The translations under genes were made by a program, and so were the position numbers. The notes under the pieces are model-generated. The model ran no database searches. It saw only the letters and a list, made by a program, of their open reading frames with translations, and was not told the origin of the DNA. A DNA stretch of 64,000 nucleotides, from the NCBI RefSeq assembly GCF_002257565.1, contig NZ_CP022736.1, forward strand, positions 2,914,001 through 2,978,000, in the 5' to 3' direction. Below, in pieces: positions 53,802 through 62,250 of this stretch. This DNA comes from Herbaspirillum sp. meg3. GTDB lineage: Bacteria > Pseudomonadota > Gammaproteobacteria > Burkholderiales > Burkholderiaceae_D. Positions within the stretch are counted from its first letter, which is position 1. Each line of letters begins with the position of its first letter.

Positions 53802-55847
53802 TCAGACCGCTGCCGAAAACTTGCGGCCTTCGGTCAGCATGAGATGGAAGTCGGCGGCCGGCACCGGACGAGAGAACAGATAACCCTGCAGCTCGTCGCA
53901 GCCCGCCTCGCGCAAGAACTCGAATTGCTCCATGCTTTCCACGCCTTCGGCGATGACTTTGTGGCGCAGCTGCTTGGCAATACTGATGATGGCACTGGCA
54001 ATCGCGCAATCGTTGGTATCGTCAGGAATACCGGTGGTGAAGGAACGATCAATCTTGAGGGTATTGATCGGAAAGCGCTTCAGATACGACAGGCTTGAAT
54101 AGCCGGTACCGAAATCGTCGAGCGAGATCGTCACGCCCAACAGACACACTTTTTCCATGATGGAGATCACGCGGTCGGTGCTGTGCATCAGCATGCTCTC
54201 GGTGATTTCCAGCTCCAGCCATTCGCCGGTCAGCTGATGACGGCTCAGCGCCGCTCTGACCCGGTCCGGCAAGGATCGTGTGAATTCGCGCGCAGTCACG
54301 TTGATGGCGATGCGGATCGGCTCCATGCCGGCTTCTTTCCACCGACGCGCTTGCGCGCAGGCTGCTTCCAGCACCCAGTCGCTGAGCTGGACGATGAGCC
54401 CCGTCTCTTCCGCGATGGGGATGAAATCACCCGGCAGCAACAGGCCACGCTCAGGATGCTGCCAGCGCACCAGCGCTTCGGCGCCGGTAATCTGACCGCT
54501 GACCAGATTGATCTTCGGCTGGTAATAGAGCAGCAGTTCGTTGTACTCAAAAGCGTGCAGCAGACCGGTTTCAATACGCAAAAGATCGAGCGTATTGCGG
54601 TTCATCTCTTCGCTGTAGTAAGCGTAACCACCTTCGTTATTCTCGCCACCCTGCTTGGCGCGGTACATGGCGATATCGGCCAGGCGCAGCAAGGTTTCCG
54701 TATCGGAGGCGTCTTGCGGATACATGCTGATGCCGATGCTGGCGCCGACCCGTAACTCATGGCCATCGATGAAAAATGGCTCATCGAAGAGCGCGATCAG
54801 TTTTTGCGCGACGAAACCAGCGTGGTAGTCCTTGTCGATGTCGAACAAGGCAATCGCAAACTCATCAGCACCCAGGCGCGCCACCACGTCTTCATCACGC
54901 AAAGCCTTGCGCAGACGAATCGCCACTTCGACCAGCAGCATGTCGCCGGCGACGTGACCGAGCGTGTCGTTGATCGGCTTGAAGCGGTTCAAGTCGATGA
55001 ACATGATGCAGCCGTAGACATTGTCCTGCTGCGCCGCGACCAGCGCCTGATCGACCGTACGCGTCAACAGCGTGCGGTTGGGCAAGCCGGTCAGCGAATC
55101 ATAGTAGGCCAGATGATGAATCAGTTTTTCGGCGTTCTTGCGTTCGGTGATGTCATTGATGTAGCCGATCATGCCGATGGGCTGACCATGCTGGTCGCGC
55201 ATGACCGATAGCGACAAACTGGCCCAGAACGCTTCGCCCGATTTTTTACGGCGACGCACTTCCATCTCGCGGCCACCTTGCGAGAGAAACAGGTCGCTCA
55301 ATGAGGTGTCGTCCTCGTCTTCGTTCTCGTAGAGAAAGAGAACGTTGCGGCCGATGGCTTCGATGGCGGTGTAACCAAAGAGTTGTTCCGCGCCGCGGTT
55401 CCAACTGGTAATGAAGCCGGCCTGATCCATCGTGATGACGGACTCATGCATCTGGTTGAGGATCTGCGCCTGCTGCTCCAGCTTGGATTCGATCTGATCC
55501 AGCGCGCGGCTGCGTTTTTCCGTGTCGGCGCGATTCTGCAGCAGACGCCCGGTCAAGCCGGCAAAGGATGCCAGCCGGGCAATCTCGGTATCGCTGTATT
55601 CCTTGTCGACGGCATCGACTGCCGGAAAAGCATAGTGGCCATAGAGCAGACCTTCATGCGCGACGATTTGTGCCAATACCGAATTGGGCAAAGGCGCTTC
55701 CGAAAAATAGCGGCCGTTCGGGCGGCCAAGAAAGGCCGAGACGATTTCACTCAACGCGTCATGCAATGCCAAGCCTTCCAGTCTCAGCACTGCGTCAAGC
55801 AGAGCCGAGCAGCAGGCGAGATCATTGCTGCTGAGCGTGGCGATCAT
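53802..55847 (-). CDS. PAS-GGDEF-EAL cyclic-di-GMP signalling protein
   Basis: 681 aa, cytosolic. N-terminal sensing region (1-110), PAS (about 130-240; VITMDQAGFITSWNRGAEQL), GGDEF (DSLTGLPNR; RLGADEFAIAL, so GADEF) and EAL (AEALVRWQHPERGL; ELEITESMLMH; LDDFGTGYSSLSYL). The EAL half looks active; the cyclase has Ala at the second Gly. It ends next to the HDOD gene, 4 bp apart, and they are probably co-transcribed. Confidence 0.92.
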   Translation of the reverse strand: MIATLSSNDLACCSALLDAVLRLEGLALHDALSEIVSAFLGRPNGRYFSEAPLPNSVLAQIVAHEGLLYGHYAFPAVDAVDKEYSDTEIARLASFAGLTGRLLQNRADTEKRSRALDQIESKLEQQAQILNQMHESVITMDQAGFITSWNRGAEQLFGYTAIEAIGRNVLFLYENEDEDDTSLSDLFLSQGGREMEVRRRKKSGEAFWASLSLSVMRDQHGQPIGMIGYINDITERKNAEKLIHHLAYYDSLTGLPNRTLLTRTVDQALVAAQQDNVYGCIMFIDLNRFKPINDTLGHVAGDMLLVEVAIRLRKALRDEDVVARLGADEFAIALFDIDKDYHAGFVAQKLIALFDEPFFIDGHELRVGASIGISMYPQDASDTETLLRLADIAMYRAKQGGENNEGGYAYYSEEMNRNTLDLLRIETGLLHAFEYNELLLYYQPKINLVSGQITGAEALVRWQHPERGLLLPGDFIPIAEETGLIVQLSDWVLEAACAQARRWKEAGMEPIRIAINVTAREFTRSLPDRVRAALSRHQLTGEWLELEITESMLMHSTDRVISIMEKVCLLGVTISLDDFGTGYSSLSYLKRFPINTLKIDRSFTTGIPDDTNDCAIASAIISIAKQLRHKVIAEGVESMEQFEFLREAGCDELQGYLFSRPVPAADFHLMLTEGRKFSAAV

Positions 55848-55851
55848 CGTG

Positions 55852-57054
55852 TTATGCCTCGTGACTGACTTTGGATGCCCAGCGATAGGCTTGTATCAAA
55901 CCGCGGCAATAGCCTTCGGCGGTAACGCCTGCCGAGACCAGATCGGTGTGGCGCAACGGAATGCGACCGTACTCTGCGCGTTCCACCACATCCAGCAGGC
56001 GTCCCAGGCGTCCGCGTCGTTGCATCAGGGCATCGACAATATCCTGCGGCAATTTGAGCGGTTCAATAATCAGTCTTAACGGCATCGCCAGCAACACATC
56101 CAGCAGCGAGAACATGCCGACGATAAAAGCGCGGTCCTGCTCGTCGCGATCACCGTCCGTTTGCTGGCACAGTGCTTCCATCATGGCAGCGCGCGCAGCG
56201 GCGCGCGGCAACAGCGGATTGGCGGATTCATCGCCCGGAAAACGTGCATACAGCAGCAATTGCAACCAACGCTGCAATTGACGGCGGCCCAGCAAATTGA
56301 TGGCTTGGGTGAAATTGGTGATGTGCGCCGAGAATCCGAACGCTGCCGAACTCACCAGCTTGAACAACTGATAGGACAAGGCGGGATCCTGCTTGAGCAG
56401 CGCTTCCAGCTCGGGCGCATCGGCATCATGCGAGACCAGTTCGAGCAGTTTCAGCAGGCGGCCGCGCGAAATCGCGTCCTTTTGCGTGACGGCAGAGGAA
56501 GGCAGCAAAGGATATTCGCCACTGAACCAGCGGAAACCTTCGGCACGGCAAGCGTCGAACAGCACGGGATCGGGTACGTTTTCGGCGATATGCGGACCGC
56601 GCAGGCTGGTGAGCCAGCTACCGGCTTCCGGCTGAATACCTGCGCTGCAGTCCAACGAAATGGATTCAACATATTCGGAAAACAAGGCCTGGCGCGACGG
56701 CAGGCCATCAGCGATCAGACCATAGCCCAACTTGTTCAGACGTTCCAGCAAAGGATGGCGCGCCGCGTCGACGCAATATTCCACTGGAATACGCAGAATC
56801 AGATTGGTGTCCTTGGGCGGTGCGCCGAATTCGCCGGCAAACCGTTCAGGATTGGGGACAGTGAGGATGCAGGCGAGACCATTGAGGGCATCGCCGAGAC
56901 CAAATTCGTTAAAAAGCCGGGAAAACAAATCGCATCCGTTCTCATCGAACGGGGAGACATGAAGCGACAGAGCCGTCCATAGGTAATGAACGTCTGCAAC
57001 AGGCTGTAGAAACACGAGAGGAAAAGAAGAAGTACTTTTATCCTGAACAGCCAT
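55852..57054 (-). CDS. HDOD domain protein with degenerate EAL domain (YuxH-like)
   Basis: 400 aa. N-terminal about 190 residues follow an EAL-like barrel without the EAL catalytic motif (FLQPVADVHYLWTALSLHVS). The HDOD domain follows (ELEALLKQDPALSYQLFKLV, FTQAINLLGRRQLQRWLQLL). HDOD proteins are regulators in stress and motility signalling. It is first in a two-gene unit with the PAS-GGDEF-EAL protein. Confidence 0.85.
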   Translation of the reverse strand: MAVQDKSTSSFPLVFLQPVADVHYLWTALSLHVSPFDENGCDLFSRLFNEFGLGDALNGLACILTVPNPERFAGEFGAPPKDTNLILRIPVEYCVDAARHPLLERLNKLGYGLIADGLPSRQALFSEYVESISLDCSAGIQPEAGSWLTSLRGPHIAENVPDPVLFDACRAEGFRWFSGEYPLLPSSAVTQKDAISRGRLLKLLELVSHDADAPELEALLKQDPALSYQLFKLVSSAAFGFSAHITNFTQAINLLGRRQLQRWLQLLLYARFPGDESANPLLPRAAARAAMMEALCQQTDGDRDEQDRAFIVGMFSLLDVLLAMPLRLIIEPLKLPQDIVDALMQRRGRLGRLLDVVERAEYGRIPLRHTDLVSAGVTAEGYCRGLIQAYRWASKVSHEA

Positions 57055-57194
57055 TTTGTATAGATGTCACGGTGAGCAGCCGCAACATTTTTAATTAATT
57101 ATTAACGATAAATAAGGTTATTTCCAAAAAGAATTCTTATCTAAATCCAAATATTTTTCTAATATACCCGATAAATCACGACTTGCCTAAGTGA

Positions 57195-58457
57195 TCATTC
57201 AACTAAAAACATTTCTTGCAAATCGTTTAAAAAACGACGCCCCAGTTCGGTCGGCCGGATGTTCATGTGATCGCGATATAACAGGCCTTTTTTCTCGGCT
57301 TCGTTGAGCGCGGCATCGATATTGTTGATCCCCATACCGGTGCGTTCGGCGAACAAATTCGCAGGAAAACCGTCTTGCAGACGCAACGCATTGAGCATGA
57401 ACTCAAACCCGAGCGCGTCGCGGCCGATCTCACCCTCTTCCTGGATGGCATTGCCGGTTCGCATCTTCTCCAGATAGGTCTGTGGATGCTTGTGGCGCAT
57501 TTGCCGCACGATGCGATGCGGGAAAGACAGCTTGGAATGCGCCCCGGCGCCGATGCCAAGGTAATCGCCGAACTGCCAGTAATTGAGATTGTGACGGGCC
57601 TGATGCTTCGACTTGGCATAGGCCGACACTTCGTAATGCTGGTAACCGGCTGCCGTGGTCAATTCAGTGATCATGTCCTGCATGTCTGCGCTGACGTCGT
57701 CGTCGGGTACTGCCGGAGGGTATTTGGCGAACAAGGTGTTCGGTTCCAGCGTCAGGTGATACAGCGACAGATGCGGCGGCGCGCAATCGATGGCGGTCTG
57801 AATGTCGCGGCGCGCCTCGTCAAGGCTTTGCGACGGCAAGGCATACATCAGATCGAGATTGAAGTTGTCGAAATTGGCATGCGCGATGTCGACGGCCCTC
57901 CTTGCCTGCTCGCCGTCATGGATCCGGCCCAATGCCGCCAGGTGCGTCGAGTTGAAGCTTTGGATGCCGATCGACAAACGGTTGATGCCGCTGGCGCGGT
58001 AGGACTTGAATTTTTCAGCTTCGAAAGTGCCGGGATTGGCCTCCATCGTGATCTCAATGTCGACGTCCATGGGCAACAAAGTACGGATGTCCGACAGCAG
58101 ACGATCAAGACCCGCAGCCGACAACAAGCTAGGCGTCCCCCCGCCGATGAAGATCGAATAAATCTTGCGCCCCCAGATCAACGGCAGCGCCGATTCGAGA
58201 TCGGCGCGCAAAGCATCAAGATAAGCGTCTTCGGGAAAGCTGCCCTTCACTTCATGCGAATTGAAATCGCAATACGGGCACTTTTTAACACACCACGGAA
58301 AATGCACGTACAGCGACAACGGCGGCAACGCCGTCAGTTGCAGACTGCCCGGCTTCAGGAAAGCCAAAGCGGCTTGCGCCGGGCCTTGTCCTTGCTGGGC
58401 TGGCTGATCAGACATCGACGACAAGTTGACGCTGACTGGCTTGATTGGAATGATCAT
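57195..58457 (-). CDS. hemW: Radical SAM heme chaperone HemW
   Basis: 420 aa. Cluster motif CVKKCPYCDFNSHE with the extra cysteine of HemW-type proteins, then FIGGGTPSLLS and GINRLSIGIQSFN. It is often misannotated as oxygen-independent coproporphyrinogen oxidase; it inserts heme into respiratory enzymes. The start at 58457 gives an ATGA overlap with rdgB. A later start at 58415 (MSDQPAQQG) is possible. Confidence 0.92.
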   Translation of the reverse strand: MIIPIKPVSVNLSSMSDQPAQQGQGPAQAALAFLKPGSLQLTALPPLSLYVHFPWCVKKCPYCDFNSHEVKGSFPEDAYLDALRADLESALPLIWGRKIYSIFIGGGTPSLLSAAGLDRLLSDIRTLLPMDVDIEITMEANPGTFEAEKFKSYRASGINRLSIGIQSFNSTHLAALGRIHDGEQARRAVDIAHANFDNFNLDLMYALPSQSLDEARRDIQTAIDCAPPHLSLYHLTLEPNTLFAKYPPAVPDDDVSADMQDMITELTTAAGYQHYEVSAYAKSKHQARHNLNYWQFGDYLGIGAGAHSKLSFPHRIVRQMRHKHPQTYLEKMRTGNAIQEEGEIGRDALGFEFMLNALRLQDGFPANLFAERTGMGINNIDAALNEAEKKGLLYRDHMNIRPTELGRRFLNDLQEMFLVE

Positions 58458-59038
58458 CGGAGCTTTTCTACCAGTGCGCGCAGAGCCTGGCCGCGGTGAG
58501 AATGTGCGTTTTTCTCTGCAGCGGTCAGCTCCGCGGCCGTCTTGCCCAACGCCGGCAACAAGAAATACGGGTCATAGCCGAAGCCGCCCTCGCCACGCGC
58601 ATCCGCCACGATTTCGCCGTGCCACGAACCATCGGCAATCACCGGTTGCGGATCATCGGCATGGCGCACATAGACCAGCACGCAGTAATAGTAAGCAGAC
58701 TTGTCTGCATGCGCCGCCAGATCGGCAATCAGCTTGGCGTTGTTGGCCGCGTCTGACTTAGGCTCACCGGCGTAACGTGCCGACCAGACACCTGGAGCAC
58801 CACCGAGGGCGTTGACGCACACGCCGGAGTCGTCGGCCAGCGCCGGCAAGCCGGTCAGACGCGATGCATGACGCGCCTTGGTCAAGGCGTTTTCAACGAA
58901 GGTAGCGAATGGCTCATCTGCCTCCGGGACGTTGAATTCGCCTTGGGGACGCACGTCCAGGCCGATTTCGCCGAGCAAGGCGCCGAATTCTTTAAGTTTT
59001 CCCTGATTATTGGAAGCGAGAACGATTTTTTGTGTCAT
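58454..59038 (-). CDS. rdgB: dITP/XTP pyrophosphatase RdgB (HAM1)
   Basis: 194 aa from ATG 59038. Motifs IVLASNNQGKLKEFGALL, ADDSGVCVNALGGAPGVWSA and GEGGFGYDPYFLLP. Removes non-canonical purine nucleotides from the pool. Upstream of hemW and coupled to it. Confidence 0.95.
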   Translation of the reverse strand: MTQKIVLASNNQGKLKEFGALLGEIGLDVRPQGEFNVPEADEPFATFVENALTKARHASRLTGLPALADDSGVCVNALGGAPGVWSARYAGEPKSDAANNAKLIADLAAHADKSAYYYCVLVYVRHADDPQPVIADGSWHGEIVADARGEGGFGYDPYFLLPALGKTAAELTAAEKNAHSHRGQALRALVEKLR

Positions 59039-59116
59039 GACTGGTACCGGCACTAGTGATTGCGGATTGCGGCATTTTTTGCAGCATATCGAGAATGAAT
59101 GGCGAACGTAAAAACG

Positions 59117-59141
59117 CCATGTCCGCAGAGAACGGACATGG
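59117..59141 (-). terminator. Terminator after rph
   Basis: CCATGTCCG and CGGACATGG pair (9 bp, 7-nt loop), followed on the minus strand by CGTTTTTACG. Lies between rph and rdgB. Confidence 0.65.
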
Positions 59142-59250
59142 CATGCCGGGATTGTAAAAGGATTCGGCCAAGGCTGCTGAAACTGTATCCAAGCGCTGCT
59201 GGCCGAAATAGTGTCATTTCGACACTTTCCCGAGACTACATCGAGGCAGC

Positions 59251-59985
59251 TTACTTCGTCAGACCCAGTGTTTGTTTCTGCAGAGACAACAGTTCCTTGA
59301 TGCCCTTGTCGGCGATATCCAGCAAGCTGTTCAAGGTCGCGCGGTCAAATGCAGCGCCTTCGGCCGTGCCCTGTACTTCGACGAAATGGCCGGCATCGGT
59401 CATGACGACGTTCATGTCGGTGTCGCAGTCGGAGTCTTCCAGATAGTCCAGATCCAGCACCGGCACGCCGCGATAGACGCCGACTGAAATGGCGGCAACA
59501 AAGCTCTTGACCGGGATCTTGGTGATCAGACCTCGGCCCAGCAGAACCGAAAATGCGTCGTAAGCGGCAACCATGGCGCCGGTGATGGCTGCCGTACGCG
59601 TGCCGCCGTCGGCTTGGAGGACGTCGCAATCCAGATGCAGCGTGCGCTCGCCGAAGGCTTCCAGATCAAAGGCTGCGCGCAGTGCGCGGCCGATCAGGCG
59701 CTGAATTTCCTGCGTGCGGCCGGATTGCTTGCCTTTGGCGGCTTCGCGATCCATGCGGGTATGCGTCGAGCGCGGCAGCATGCCGTATTCGGCGGTCATC
59801 CAGCCCTGCCCCTTGCCCTTCAGGAAACCCGGGACCTTTTCTTCAATGCTGGCCGTGCACAGCACACGGGTATCGCCAAACTCCACCAGCACGGAGCCTT
59901 CCGCGTGCTTGGTGTAATGGCGCGTCAGGCGGACGGTACGCAAATCGGCAGTGGCGCGTCCGCTGGGACGTTGAAAGTCAGTCAT
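59251..59985 (-). CDS. rph: RNase PH
   Basis: 244 aa, normal length. Motifs RTVRLTRHYTKHAEGSVLVE, GKGQGWMTAEYGMLPRSTHT, LDCDVLQADGGTRTAAITGA and LDYLEDSDCDTDMNVVMT with the catalytic aspartates. Phosphorolytic trimming of tRNA 3' ends. Divergent from yicC. Confidence 0.97.
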   Translation of the reverse strand: MTDFQRPSGRATADLRTVRLTRHYTKHAEGSVLVEFGDTRVLCTASIEEKVPGFLKGKGQGWMTAEYGMLPRSTHTRMDREAAKGKQSGRTQEIQRLIGRALRAAFDLEAFGERTLHLDCDVLQADGGTRTAAITGAMVAAYDAFSVLLGRGLITKIPVKSFVAAISVGVYRGVPVLDLDYLEDSDCDTDMNVVMTDAGHFVEVQGTAEGAAFDRATLNSLLDIADKGIKELLSLQKQTLGLTK

Positions 59986-60293
59986 GTGTTTCCTCTAGAA
60001 ATCGGGGGCGACGGCCCTGATGGTTGTGTTCAGGACAATACGGGAGAGCGGGTTTTGATGGCGCAGTGGCGCAGAACCGGCAAACTTTTTACAATGCGCT
60101 ATCCAAACCCAAATACAATCACGCCTCAGTTGTCAGCAGGCTTGTTTAATTAAGCTGGCCGCAGACGCGACGTAATAAATTTTTCACCGGCATTGTCTTG
60201 ATAAATTGCCGGTTTGTAAAGGAAGCGCACAGCGCCTCCAGCAAATCATCCGGTCGTCCGTGCAAACAGGATGGCCAACACCCGGAGAATCGA

Positions 60294-61214
60294 TTGACCA
60301 TTTATAGCATGACCGGCTACGCCGTCGCCAAACGTGAAACCGCCGCCGGTGCAATCACCGTCGAAATGAAGAGCGTGAACTCGCGCTTTCTGGATCTGCA
60401 GTTCCGCGTCAACGACGACCTGCGCGCCGTGGAACCGGCGATGCGTGAAGCCATCATCAGCAAGCTGGTGCGCGGCAAGGTCGAATGCCGCCTGAGCTTT
60501 GGCCGCAAGTCGGCGGAAGGCTCTACTCAGGCGCTCAACCAAACCTTGCTGGCGACCCTGGCTGATTTGCAAAGCCAGATTCGCCGGCAATTCGCCGAAG
60601 CAGCGCCGCTGACGGTCAGTGAATTGCTGCGCTGGCCCGGTGTCATCGAAGAAGCGGAAATCGGTCAGGACACCTTGCAAGCGGACGTACTGTCGACCCT
60701 ACAGGAAACTCTGGCGGCCTTCATCGACAGCCGTGCACGCGAAGGTGCGGCCCTGCAAACCGTCCTGGAAACCCGTATCGATGCGATGGAAGCTATCGTC
60801 GCGCGCATCACCCCGCTGGTGCCGCAACTGGTGGCGCAGTTCCAGCAAAAGGCAACCGAACGCATGCAGGAAGCACTGGGACTGGCGACCAAGGACGCCA
60901 AGGATGGAGTAACAACACCCTCACTCCCACGCGACGAGGTGCTGGAACGTATCCGCCAGGAAGTCACGCTGTACGGCATCCGCATCGACATCGCCGAAGA
61001 ACTCGCGCGCCTGTCGGCCCATCTCACCGAGACCCGCCATATCCTGAAAAAAGGCGGCCAGGTCGGCAAGCGCCTGGATTTCATGATGCAGGAGCTCAAC
61101 CGCGAAGCCAATACGGTCGGCTCAAAAGCCGCCATGAAAGAACTCGCCGATGCGTCGATGGAATTGAAATTGCTGATCGACCAAATGCGTGAACAGGTGC
61201 AGAACCTGGAGTAA
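60294..61214 (+). CDS. yicC: YicC family endoribonuclease/stress protein
   Basis: 306 aa from TTG 60294 with GGAG 6-7 nt before it; the translation TIYSMTGYAVAKRE matches the family start. C-terminal DUF1732 part (LSAHLTETRHILKKGGQVGK, FMMQELNREANTVGSKA). E. coli YicC promotes RyhB decay. First gene of yicC-gmk-rpoZ-spoT. Confidence 0.93.
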   Translation: MTIYSMTGYAVAKRETAAGAITVEMKSVNSRFLDLQFRVNDDLRAVEPAMREAIISKLVRGKVECRLSFGRKSAEGSTQALNQTLLATLADLQSQIRRQFAEAAPLTVSELLRWPGVIEEAEIGQDTLQADVLSTLQETLAAFIDSRAREGAALQTVLETRIDAMEAIVARITPLVPQLVAQFQQKATERMQEALGLATKDAKDGVTTPSLPRDEVLERIRQEVTLYGIRIDIAEELARLSAHLTETRHILKKGGQVGKRLDFMMQELNREANTVGSKAAMKELADASMELKLLIDQMREQVQNLE

Positions 61215-61274
61215 ATGCTTCAATAAGCATCTATATTTAAAAGACATTCAATCAGAACGACGAGAGAGCATTCC

Positions 61275-61916
61275 ATGCCCGCAAAAAATCCTACCTCCGG
61301 CAGCCTGTTCATGGTCGTAGCGCCTTCCGGCGCAGGCAAATCGACCCTGGTCAATGCCCTGCTCAAGCAAGAGCCGGAAATCAAGCTGTCAATCTCTTAC
61401 ACCACGCGCCCACCGCGCCCGGGTGAGGAACACGGCCGCGAATACTATTTCACCACTACCGACGACTTCCTGAAGCGCCAGGCGGAAGGCGAATTCCTGG
61501 AATGGGCCGAAGTCCACGGCAACTATTACGGCACGTCGCGCCTGATGATCGCCGACCAGATCTCCAACGGCACCGACGTACTGCTGGAAATCGACTGGCA
61601 AGGCGCGCAGCAGGTCAAGAAACAGTTCTCGAATGCAATCGGGATTTTCATTTTGCCGCCCTCGATTGCTGCACTGGAAGAACGCCTGAAAAAGCGCGGA
61701 CAAGACGAAGCGCATGTCATTACACGCCGCATTCTGGCCGCCGGCGGCGAAATCGCTCACTCTCCGGAGTTCGAATATGTTATTATTAATCAAGAGTTTG
61801 CAGTCGCTTTGTCGGAATTAACCGCCATTGTCAAAGCGGCTCGTTGCCGCTTCCCGCAACAAGCCGCGCGCAACACCTTCTTATTCACTCAGCTGGGCAT
61901 CCATGCCAGCAGCTAG
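61275..61916 (+). CDS. gmk: Guanylate kinase
   Basis: 213 aa. P-loop APSGAGKSTLVNALL, then TTRPPRPGEEHGREYYF, and EWAEVHGNYYGTS. Converts GMP to GDP. Directly upstream of rpoZ and spoT, as in most proteobacteria. Confidence 0.97.
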   Translation: MPAKNPTSGSLFMVVAPSGAGKSTLVNALLKQEPEIKLSISYTTRPPRPGEEHGREYYFTTTDDFLKRQAEGEFLEWAEVHGNYYGTSRLMIADQISNGTDVLLEIDWQGAQQVKKQFSNAIGIFILPPSIAALEERLKKRGQDEAHVITRRILAAGGEIAHSPEFEYVIINQEFAVALSELTAIVKAARCRFPQQAARNTFLFTQLGIHASS

Positions 61917-62009
61917 GCAGCAGCAAGCTTTATTGCCGCCACCGCGCTGGATCGGGCTTGATTTAAGCTGAACCAGAACCATGTAAGAACCAAGTAATCA
62001 GGAGTATTT

Positions 62010-62213
62010 ATGGCCCGTATCACGATTGAAGATTGCCTCAAGCAAATCCCTAACCGCTTTCAGCTGACTCTGGCTGCGACTTATCGCGCACGTCAACTGC
62101 TGCAAGGTCACACACCAAAAGTGGACGCCAAGGACAAGCCAACCGTGACGGCACTGCGCGAAATCGCAGCCGGCAAGGTCGGTATCGAGATGCTGAAAAA
62201 AGTGCCTGCCTGA
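62010..62213 (+). CDS. rpoZ: RNA polymerase omega subunit
   Basis: 67 aa: MARITIEDCLKQIPNRFQL and the conserved KPTVTALREIAAGKVGIE. CAGGAG Shine-Dalgarno. Omega helps assemble RNA polymerase and binds ppGpp; its place before spoT is conserved. Confidence 0.97.
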   Translation: MARITIEDCLKQIPNRFQLTLAATYRARQLLQGHTPKVDAKDKPTVTALREIAAGKVGIEMLKKVPA

Positions 62214-62250
62214 GTTTGACCCACGTCCATGCTGCTGACAACGCCAACGT